Position numbers and translations under genes: made by a program. Shown here one piece after another: positions 7,555-14,039 of a DNA stretch of 23,290 nt; within the stretch, counting starts at the first letter, position 1; every line of letters begins with the position of its first letter. The notes under the pieces were generated by a model. It was not told the DNA's origin. It ran no database searches and was given only the letters and a program-made list of their open reading frames with translations. Origin of the DNA: Prorocentrum cordatum (Eukaryota; Sar; Dinophyceae; Prorocentrales; Prorocentraceae); contig CAUYUJ010020562.1 in NCBI GenBank assembly GCA_963575745.1, positions 91,797 through 115,086 on the forward strand. The letters run 5' to 3'.

Positions 7555-7860
7555 GACCGACGGAGGTCAACGGAGGTCAACGGAGGTCAACGCTGGGTCA
7601 ACGCTGACGTTGACCCAGCGTCGACCTCCATTGACTTCCATTGTCATGCATCGCCTCTCCCCACCCGCCCTGCCCCCTCCCGCGATATAAGAGTTGTGAA
7701 CGGCGCTCGGGACGGAGAGAGATTGATGCCGCGCGCGTCGCCCTTCAGCTCCGAGCACCGATCGCAATTCTGAATCGCAGGAGGCGGCGGGAATGGACGG
7801 GGGGCGCCGCTCACCCCTACCGGCACGCGGTGGGGATGAGCGGCGACGCGGCGCTGCCAG
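7555..7860 (+). other. Gene 1 intron 1 (GA-AG best, GT-AG possible)
   Basis: The frame of exon 1 loses coding bias after GAGGTCAAG, and strong coding bias returns right after GCTGCCAG (ending 7860). Both junctions carry AG|G. Removing 7555-7860 joins DEVK directly to GNGYQF in phase 0. Using GT at 7549 instead gives a 312-bp intron, also phase 0. The intron begins with three copies of CGGAGGTCAA and a long hairpin, which is unusual. The donor choice is inference and needs cDNA. Confidence 0.55.
7561..7639. repeat. Decamer triplication running into a fold-back hairpin
   Basis: CGGAGGTCAA occurs three times in tandem (7561-7590). It is followed by a perfect 13-bp palindrome stem, CGCTGGGTCAACG (7591-7603) and its complement (7608-7620), around the loop CTGA. 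The pairing continues outward with about three mismatches over another 19 bp (7572-7590 with 7621-7639), so one arm of the hairpin is built from the tandem decamers. It lies at the 5' end of intron 1. Confidence 0.85.
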
Positions 7861-8325
7861 GGAAACGGCTACCAATTCAGCACCAAGGGGAAGAAGGGGA
7901 ACCCTCTGGCAGGCAAGTGGCAACGCCAGAAAGCTAAGAGCGAGAAAATGAAGAAAGAATATGCTGCCGCGAAGGCGCTCGGCATTGACAAGATGAATGA
8001 GTACCGCGCGAAGTGGGCCGAGGACATCCACAAGAAGTGGACCAAGACTCAGACGCACACGGAGGCGACGTCCAACTCGTGGATCAAGGACACGGAGATG
8101 CTGACCGTCGGGAGGATCGCCTGGAAGTTCGGAGGGGGGGCCGAGGGGTGGCGCGCTGCAGGTGCGCACTGCAGCAAGTGCGTCCAGCTCGGCCCCCCCT
8201 TCATCGACTACGACGACAGCGCGGAGATCATGATGTTCCCGTACGTGCGGCGCATCTTCAGGGAACAGTTCTCCGAGACGTGGGCGACGCACCAAAAGTG
8301 GCTGGTCGACGTCATGGAGGCGGAG
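7861..8325 (+). CDS. Gene 1, exon 2: GYQF/PLAGKW module protein
   Basis: This exon has 155 codons with strong G/C third positions. It starts GNGYQFSTKGKKGNPLAGKW, followed by a Lys/Glu-rich helix-like stretch (QRQKAKSEKMKKEYAAAKAL, then EYRAKWAEDIHKKWTKTQ). Next come KDTEMLTVGRIAWKFGGG, a CxxC pair in AHCSKCVQLG (residues 104 and 107) and a C-terminal block PYVRRIFREQFSETWATHQK. I recall similar 'FSTKGKKG.PLAGKWQR' proteins as a dinoflagellate-specific family without known function. An ATG at 7948 lies inside, but coding bias starts at 7861, so it is not the start. The donor after GAG (8325, GA type) or GAG (8319, GC type) is uncertain. Confidence 0.7.
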
Positions 8326-8742
8326 GAACCGCTCCCGCCTCCTCATCCCCATCCTCCTCCTACTCCTACTCCTCCTCCTCCTCCTCCTCCTCCTCTCCCT
8401 CGAATCCCACGTGCTTTACGCATGTTCCCATCGATTGCCCTTCTCCTGTGGATCCAACCATATATGTACGAATGTTCCTATAGATTGCCCCTTTCCAGTG
8501 GCTCGAATCCCCTGTGTGTGCGCGCATGTTTACGCATGTTCCTATAGATTGCCCCTGCTCGAATCCTATGTGCTTTACGTATGTTCCTATAGACGGCCCC
8601 TTTCCCAGGGCTCGAATCCTATGTTGATTACGTATGCTTCTATAGATCGCCTCTCCTCTGTGTTTTGAATCCCACGTGTTTTACGTATGTTCCGCCAGAT
8701 TCCCCCTCTGTGGCTCGATTCCTATGTGTTTTACGCGTGGAG
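8326..8742 (+). other. Gene 1 intron 2 candidate, filled by repeats
   Basis: Coding bias ends at the start of a CCT tract (8338-8400) and resumes after GCGTGGAG (ending 8742). The interval is almost wholly the CCT tract plus the ~52-bp minisatellite. An intron 8326-8742 would keep the frame (phase 0 to phase 0). If translated, the CCT tract would give a poly-proline tail, so a read-through C terminus is the alternative. Confidence 0.4.
8401..8739. repeat. About 52-bp minisatellite, 6.5 copies
   Basis: Units start near 8401, 8451, 8504, 8560, 8613, 8666 and 8715 (last one partial). The shared core is TTTACGTATGTTCCTATAG, then ATTGCCCC, then GTGGCTCGAATCC and TATGTG. Copies differ by scattered substitutions and by missing pieces (50-56 bp). 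The array lies between gene 1 exon 2 and exon 3. Every unit has GGCTCGAATCC or a near variant, similar to an RNA polymerase III B box, but no partner A box is evident. Confidence 0.85.
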
Positions 8743-9004
8743 GACGTCGAGGTGGAGGAGGTGGAGGCGGTGCGGCGAGCGGGGGGCGGGCGGGGCAGAG
8801 ATGCGTCGGGACCTGTCCGCCCGCGCTGAGGAGACCAGCGAGGTCGCGCAGGCCGCTGCAGCGGGGCCGAGCTCCAGCGGGGCCCAGGCGCGCGCGCGCC
8901 AGCCGCGCGACGACGAGGGGGGGGCGAGGATGAGAAGGAGCAGGAAGGGAGAAGGAGGAGGAGGAGGCGAGGAGGAGGAGGATCGAGAAAAAAGAAGAGG
9001 ATGA
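8743..9004 (+). CDS. Gene 1, exon 3 candidate with a frame change in G-runs
   Basis: The frame continuing from exon 2 reads DVEVEEVEAVRRAGGG, then meets TGA at 8827. From about 8796 the G/C3-rich frame is another one: EMRRDLSARAEETSEVAQAA and AAGPSSSGAQARARQPRDDE, stopping at 9002. The switch falls in consecutive G-runs (8781-8796), where a one-base sequence error or a real frameshift would explain it. The tail turns into an AGG tract. Without that correction the protein would end at 8829. I see no domain. Confidence 0.35.
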
Positions 9005-9145
9005 GGCGAGGTGGAGGATGGTGAGGAGAACGAGCAGGACAAGAAGGATGGGCAGGGGTGACGAGGAAGAGGAGGATTGGGAAGAGCATGAGGAGACGAA
9101 GGAGGAGGAGGAGGAGGAGGAGGAGGAGGAGGAGGAGGAGGAGAT
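8925..9145. repeat. Purine-rich GGA/GAG tract
   Basis: There is a near-continuous purine tract on plus, ending in about 13 perfect GAG triplets (about 9103-9143). One frame gives EEEEDWEEHEETKEEEE, which could be an acidic protein tail, but stops occur in all frames nearby. CTG|GTAAGGG follows at 9151 and looks like a donor site, so an unplaced exon end is possible. Confidence 0.6.
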
Positions 9146-9261
9146 GCCTCTGGTAAGGGCCCCCCTTGCTAGGCCGCAGCTGGACCTACCGGCGCAGCGG
9201 CCAGCGGCGCTGCGGCGGGCAGCGCGTCGAAGGAGGGGAGGGCGCGGGCGGGTGCCATCGC

Positions 9262-9508
9262 TTCTGTGTCGTCGTCGTCGTCGTCGTCGTGTCGTCGTCG
9301 TCGTCGCCGTCGTCAGCGTCAGATACTTGGAATAAGGGCCACTCTGGTTTCGGGACGGGCTCGACGTACATGAGAGGTCCTGGGCCCTCCCTCTGCTGGC
9401 CTCACCTGGGGCCGAAAATAGAGCCCGCTTCCAAGTAGCAAGACTCTGACTGGCGAAACTCGTCGTCGTCGCCGCCGCCGCCGCGGCTGCCGCCGCCGCA
9501 GCCGCCGC

Positions 9509-9553
<45 letters not shown>

Positions 9554-9575
9554 CGTCGTCGTCGTCCGCGGCGGC
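9262..9575. repeat. GTC and GCC trinucleotide microsatellites
   Basis: Two clusters: (GTC)n near 9265-9318, and mixed (GTC)n and (GCC)n at 9459-9575. Between them, 9319-9458 is unique sequence without a coding signal. The second cluster ends about 55 bp before the spliced-leader-like remnant of gene 2. Confidence 0.85.
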
Positions 9576-9630
9576 GGCCACGGCGACGCCCTCCCGCAAC
9601 CTCCCCGCTGGGCATCCATCACCATCGCAT

Positions 9631-9654
9631 CCGTAGCGCCATGATTGGCTCCAG
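9631..9654 (+). promoter_or_regulatory. Candidate relict spliced-leader sequence upstream of gene 2
   Basis: The stretch reads CCGTAG, two extra bases, CCAT, a short change, TTGGCTC, then CAG. Allowing three inserted bases, 19 of the 21 spliced-leader positions (CCGTAG, CCATTTTGGCTC, AAG) are matched. It is in plus sense and ends 17 nt before the ATG of gene 2. It also contains an out-of-frame ATG (9641). Similarity and position support a remnant; this is inference. Confidence 0.55.
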
Positions 9655-9671
9655 GCTGTTCAATCCCGCCC

Positions 9672-10382
9672 ATGAAGAGGCCCGCGGCATCTTCGGGTGA
9701 TGGGCCACGCGGCGGTCGGCCAGCAGGTTCTCAGACCACGCTCAGCGATGACGCCCAGAAGAAGGTCCTCGAGGCCCTCAAGCAGAACATCAGGAAGCCT
9801 GAGGATGCCGACTACACCGACGGTGCCCAGGACATCGAGACGCTGAAGAAGAATCACAAGCTCTTGATCAAACTTCGGTCCATCACGGACGTCATCCCCG
9901 CGAAGTCGATCCTGGTAACGTTGCTTTCAGATGTGGCCTTTGAGAAAGAGGCTACGTGGAAATTGGCCGACGCCCTGGAAAGCTGGGCGAGTCAGAAGGC
10001 TGGCTACGTTCACCTCATGCTCCAGCACGTGGCGAATGCGGCACGGAAACAACCAGTACCAAAATGGGTTCGCTGCATTGTGGACGAGAGCGGCGACGAG
10101 GCCAACGAGGGCAAAGACGGGGAGGTCGACAAGGTCCCCGCCGAGGACGAAGAGGACGAGGAGGAAGAGGAGGAGGAGGAGGAGAAGGAGGAGGAGGAGG
10201 ACTTCGAAGAGGACGAGGCCGTCAACGAGGAGGACGAGGAGGAGGACGCCAAGGCCACGAAGAAGAAGGCTACTAAAGCGGCACCGCAAGAGCCTGCCCA
10301 GGGCTCCAGCACGGGCAAGGAGGACAGCAAGTATGAGATGAAGGTCGGCCAGTGGACCATCGGCTGGAGCTTGGATCTAAAG
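9672..10382 (+). CDS. Gene 2, exon 1: helical protein with long acidic tract
   Basis: This exon has 237 codons with strong G/C third positions. I chose the ATG at 9672 because MKRPAAS is a very common dinoflagellate protein start and it follows the spliced-leader remnant; the frame is open slightly upstream without an ATG. Residues 23-125 look like a folded helical domain (LSDDAQKKVLEALKQNIRKP, IETLKKNHKLLIKLRS, VIPAKSILVTLLSDVAF, ATWKLADALESWASQK). Residues 138-193 are extremely acidic (runs of Glu). A Lys patch follows (KATKKKATKAA, 194-204). The end YEMKVGQWTIGWSLDLK leads to exon 2. The acidic-then-basic layout suggests a nuclear or chromatin-related protein, but I recognise no domain. 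Confidence 0.75.
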
Positions 10383-10618
10383 GCTGCGGCATATTATTTA
10401 CATAACAAACAAAACACAACAACTAAAAAAAACGATGGTGGTCTGGCATTTCGGGCCTTCTCGCATCATTGGGAGCTGATCGGGGCATCGCGGCTGAACG
10501 GGCGGCGTCGTGGGGACCTACCGGGACCTACCGGCGCCAGCGGGGATGTCATTCGCTCGGAATCCTGGTGCCAGAAACGTAAGGCCCCGATTTGCTTGTC
10601 CCCTATCGTTCGCCTCAG
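10383..10618 (+). other. Gene 2 intron 1 (GC-AG)
   Basis: Coding bias ends at CTAAAG (10382) and an AT-rich stretch follows. It returns after a pyrimidine-rich acceptor, TATCGTTCGCCTCAG (ending 10618). AAG|GCTGCG at the donor and CAG|GCGTGC at the acceptor share AGGC, and both junctions are phase 0. The intron is 236 bp, with an A-rich start (10395-10432) and a duplicated GGGACCTACC (about 10512-10531). Confidence 0.55.
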
Positions 10619-10690
10619 GCGTGCTGGCGGCACAAGGAGGGCTCGAAGCTGCCGAAGGAGTTCGGGGTGACCAAGCCCAGCGAGGATGGC
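10619..10690 (+). CDS. Gene 2, exon 2, cut by the assembly gap
   Basis: Twenty-four codons, nearly all ending in G or C, read ACWRHKEGSKLPKEFGVTKP then SEDG and run straight into the Ns. Joined to exon 1 they would continue ...SLDLK-ACWRHKEG. The rest of the gene lies in the gap or was lost, because the far side of the gap is microsatellite. Confidence 0.55.
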
Positions 10691-10790
10691 NNNNNNNNNN
10701 NNNNNNNNNNNNNNNNNNNNNNNNNNNNNNNNNNNNNNNNNNNNNNNNNNNNNNNNNNNNNNNNNNNNNNNNNNNNNNNNNNNNNNNNNN
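10691..10790. other. Assembly gap (100 N)
   Basis: Exactly 100 N, the usual placeholder for a gap of unknown size. The right flank is a pure CTA microsatellite, a likely cause of the assembly break. The real distance between gene 2 exon 2 and the CTA tract is unknown. Confidence 0.98.
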
Positions 10791-10865
<75 letters not shown>

Positions 10866-10995
10866 TTACTACTAGTATTAATAGTATTATCATAGCTAGT
10901 ATTAGTAATAAAACTAGTAGAACTCTGAATATAAAACTTCTGGATACCAGTACCATTAGCATTGGAAACCTTACTAGTATTGATAATAGTGATCG
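10791..10995. repeat. CTA microsatellite with decaying triplet tail
   Basis: Pure (CTA)n runs from 10791 to about 10863. It is followed by about 130 bp of degenerate TAG/TAT/ATT triplets (TACTAGTATTAATAGTATTA and similar) that look like an aged part of the same tract. Confidence 0.9.
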
Positions 10996-11190
10996 TATTC
11001 CTCCCCCTTATCCTCCTCCTCATCCTCCTCCTCCTCCTCCTCCCCCTCCGCCACCGCCGCCGCCGCCTCCTCCTCCTCCTCTTCCTCCGCTTACTCCTCC
11101 TCCTCCTCCTCCTCCTCCTCCTCCTCCTCGTCCTCCTCCGACTCCTCCTCCTCCTTCTCTCTCTCCTCCTCGTTTCTCTTCCTCTCCCAA
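10996..11190. repeat. CCT polypyrimidine tract
   Basis: An imperfect (CCT)n tract with CCG interruptions, pyrimidine strand on plus. Downstream, 11191-11450 is unique sequence with no coding signal and one hairpin (11316-11348). Confidence 0.9.
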
Positions 11191-11315
11191 GTGCTCCCCC
11201 AGTGGGTCCACAACTAACGTGGCCAGGCTTCAGCCCAACGTTTGGCCGCATGGGCGTTTCCGAAAGATGGGGGGCAGCGGTGATTCGTCATAGGCATCTT
11301 AGATCGGCTACCACC

Positions 11316-11348
11316 TTTTGCTTGCCAAGGGGTGCTTGGAGAGCAAAA
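11316..11348. other. Imperfect 14-bp hairpin
   Basis: TTTTGCTTGCCAAG (11316-11329) pairs with CTTGGAGAGCAAAA (11335-11348) at 12 of 14 positions around the loop GGGTG. It lies in otherwise unique sequence before the second C-rich array. Its role is unknown. Confidence 0.6.
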
Positions 11349-11449
11349 TGTTCGAGCACTGTTGGCCCTTCCAAAAGGCTCCCAAACGGCCTCTGGCCTC
11401 TGGCTCAACCCGCTGGCCACCCTGAAATACCTAGGCCAACCTTCATACC

Positions 11450-12050
11450 CAGAAAACGCGCCTCCAGGACGGCTAAAATAGCCCAAGATTGCCTCCAAGA
11501 CGGCCTCAATGCGTCTCCAAGACACCCAAGATGGCCCAACGACCAACGATGGCTCAAAGACAGCCCCAAGTGGCCCCAGGGGCTCCAATACGACCCAAGA
11601 GGGCTCCAGGGAGCAATCCAGGGGGGCCCGAAAAGGTAAGCATCATTGATGTTCCCACCGCTCCTTCACGATTTTAGGGTCCTCGCGTCTTCTTGTTTCT
11701 GGCAGCCGGAAGTCCCATCCACATCCAAGATATGAAGCCTCAAGACGGCCCCAGAAGCTGTCAGGTGGGCCCCAAGACGTGCGAGGAGGGCCCTAGGAAG
11801 GCTCAAGAGGCCCGCAACACGGCCCCAAGAGGACTCCAAGGCGGCCCCAAAGACCTCCAAGACGACCCTGAAGCACCCAGGAGCAGGAGAGCCCCAAAGA
11901 CGGCCCCAAGAGGGGTTCACCCAATACGGCCTCCAAGGGCCAACAGGCCCAGAGGCCGCCAAGAGGCCCCCACGAGGTCCCAGGAGGCCGCCACGAGGCC
12001 CCAGACGGCCTCAAGAGGTCCCCAGGAAGCCCCCTAGAGGCCCCAAGAGG
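11450..12050. repeat. C-rich array, second copy, with a unique insert
   Basis: Degenerate CCCCAAGA/CGGCCC units cover about 11450-11635 and 11725-12050. The break at 11636-11722 contains GGTAAGCATCATTGATG and a pyrimidine-rich stretch ending in TTCTGGCAG, which resembles an intron or inserted module. The array orientation is the same as at 3.56 kb. Confidence 0.8.
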
Positions 12051-12292
12051 CCTCCACCTCCTCCTCCTCCTCCTCCTCCTCCTCCTCCTCCTCCTCCTCC
12101 GACTCCTCCTCATCCTCCTATTCCTCCTCCTCCTCCTCCCTCCTCCTTCTCTACCACCTCCTACTCCTCATCCTCCTCCTCCTCCTCCTATCCTCCTCCT
12201 CCTCCTCCTCCTTCTCCTCCTCCTCCTCCTCCTCTCCCTCCTAATCCCCTCCTCCTCCTCCTCCTCCTCCTCATCCGCCTGCTCCTCCTCCT

Positions 12293-12359
<67 letters not shown>

Positions 12360-12445
12360 GTCCTCCTCTTCCTCCTCTTCCTCCTCCTCATCCTCTTCCT
12401 CCTCCTCTTCCTCCTTCTCCGCCTCCTCCTCATCATCATCATCCT
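12051..12445. repeat. CCT polypyrimidine tract with (GCTCCT)n core
   Basis: A long (CCT)n tract, interrupted by TCAT and TCTC variants, contains a clean hexamer block of GCTCCT at about 12299-12359. It follows the C-rich array directly. Frames through it (Pro, Leu/Leu/Leu, Arg/Gly) are not evidence of genes. Confidence 0.9.
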
Positions 12446-12492
12446 AAGGTTTTTACAACAGCCGGGGGACACACCATGGGCGCGCTCAAAAG

Positions 12493-12735
12493 TCAGGTGG
12501 CCTTCGACCACTGCCTGCTACAAGAATGACTATATGGAAAGCGGGACTCCTTCACGACCTTCTTCTTCACCGGCGTGGGGTCGGGAGGCGGCGGGGCCAC
12601 GACCTCCTCGCCGTCCTGAGGGGCGCCGGCCAGAGGGCGCGCGCGCGCACGCCGCATGGGCCCGCCTTCCGCCGCCAGGCCGCACGCAGCTCCCTGCGAG
12701 GCCGGAGCCGCATGCGCGTGTTCCTCCTCGTGACC
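12493..12735 (-). CDS. Minus-strand 3' exon of an unrecognised gene, cut by a fold-back element
   Basis: On minus the frame reads GHEEEHAHAAPASQGAACGL, AAEGGPMRRARARPLAGAPQ, DGEEVVAPPPPDPTPVKKKV and VKESRFPYS, then reaches TGA (12495-12493). Third positions are mostly G/C up to KESR, so the final 15 codons may be intron or tail. At its 5' side the coding stretch touches the end of the fold-back element at 12731-12974. Either the element acts as an intron with an AG near its end (TTTCAG at 12753-12748, minus sense) or it interrupts the gene. I recognise no domain. Confidence 0.4.
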   Translation of the reverse strand, partial: GHEEEHAHAAPASQGAACGLAAEGGPMRRARARPLAGAPQDGEEVVAPPPPDPTPVKKKVVKESRFPYSHSCSRQWSKAT

Positions 12736-12974
12736 CAAAACGGGTCCAGCTGAAAGGGGGTGGTGCAATCGATTTGGGGCAATTTGTATTGCAACTCTAT
12801 TGCGCTCGAGACTTGTATTGCATTGTGTTGCAACTGACGTAGGGCACGCGAAAATCCAACAATACATTTGCGCACCGGAATGTATTGTACGCCCCAAATC
12901 TACTGCAACCCATCAAATCTATTGCACCAAATCTATTGCACCACACCCTTTTCGCTGAACCCCCTTTTGGGTCA
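12731..12974. mobile_element. 244-bp fold-back (MITE-like) element
   Basis: The ends are inverted repeats. TGACCCAAAA starts at 12731, and its complement TTTTGGGTCA ends at 12974. Further in, TGGTGCAATCGATTTGG on the left (about 12761-12777) matches the right arm almost perfectly in inverse orientation, giving arms of about 50 bp with small indels. The middle has TATTGCA-type repeats and a second, weaker inverted pair (TGTATTGCATTG with CAATACATTTG). I see no clear target-site duplication and no protein, so it would be non-autonomous. Confidence 0.65.
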
Positions 12975-13364
12975 ACCAGAGTTCCGTCCGCAGAACCGAT
13001 CTCCCAGGACCCCACGGGGCGGTTGATCCAGATATTTTCGGGGGCCCCTGGACCAGGACGTGCCAGAATGTGGTCACATCCTCCGCCTCCCGGGGTCGAG
13101 ACAGCTCCGTTCCCCAGCCGGTGGACAAATGCAGATCCCTGGTTCGGACCCCTCCTGCCCAGAGCTCCGAGACCGGGGCTCTACACATCAACCACGGTGC
13201 CTGCAGCACGTAGTGGAGCACACCAAAGCTCATCAAACAGCTGTCAGTGTTCAAGGGATCCAACTCAAGGTCTCAAGGGCCATGACCCCCGCTTTCCCCG
13301 ACGCTCCTGCGATTTCCCTTGCGGTGTGTCGAGTGAGCTCTCTGGACGCGGCGCCGGCCCAAAA
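12975..13364. other. Unique stretch, no supportable gene
   Basis: Mixed composition. A minus frame next to the fold-back element reads NIWINRPVGSWEIGSADGTL with moderate coding bias and could be the upstream part of the gene interrupted at 12731. The bias is weak and the frame then runs into the element. Nothing else is visible. Confidence 0.3.
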
Positions 13365-13935
13365 CTACCCCGAGAACCCCCAAGAGGGGCCCAGAAGTCC
13401 CCCAGACAGTCCATGAGCGCCACGGGACTGCGCAAGAGCGCCCCAAGACGCCCAGATAGCCTCACGACAGCCCAAGAGGCCCCCAAGACGCCCCAAAAGG
13501 GCTCAGGGAGACTCCGCGAGAGGGCCCCAAGAGGGAAAAAGCATTGATTTCAGGTAGGTGATTCGATGATCTTAGCATTCTCGCCGTTCTGGGCTGTCGA
13601 CCCTCCAAGACGGCCCAAAAGAACCCCAAGCGATCCCCAAGACGGTCCAAGAGGCGCCCCAAGACATCCGAAGGCAGCCCCAACATAGCCCAAGAGCCCC
13701 CAAGACGGCCCAAGAAAGCCCAGATAAGGCCAAACGTGGGAACACGAACTAGCATGCCGAGCCCTGCGCCTCAGGATGGCCCTCGAGTCCGCCAGCAGGC
13801 CCACAGGAGGCCCCAAAGAGGCCCAGAAGAGAGGCCCAAAAGGCCCAAAAGAGGCCCCGCGACACCCCAAAACTGCATCCAAGAGGTTTCCGCGAGGCCC
13901 CCCAAGAGATCGCCACAGGCATCCACGAGACTTGT
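13365..13935. repeat. C-rich array, third copy, with CATTGATTT module
   Basis: Degenerate CCCCAAGA/GGCCC units occupy about 13365-13535 and 13600-13910. The spacer at 13536-13600 contains AAAAAGCATTGATTTCAGG, the same word as in the 75-bp repeat near 3405 (AAAAACATTGATTTTAC). The orientation is the same as in the other arrays. Confidence 0.8.
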
Positions 13936-14039
13936 AACCTACAACCCAGGCAAGGTGGGGGGATGGGCCGAAGATCAGGCGCAGACATAAGAACGTGGTA
14001 AGTGCGATTTAGCCAGCCATCTGGGCGTAGCCGAGCCTG

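Noticed and set aside
8687-9673. Ser-, Arg- and Thr-rich minus ORFs over 8.7-9.7 kb
   Set aside because: They are translations of GGA, GTC and GCC microsatellites.
10466-11293. ORFs spanning the N gap and CTA/CCT tracts
   Set aside because: They read through unknown bases and microsatellites; only the 24 codons at 10619-10690 have coding bias.
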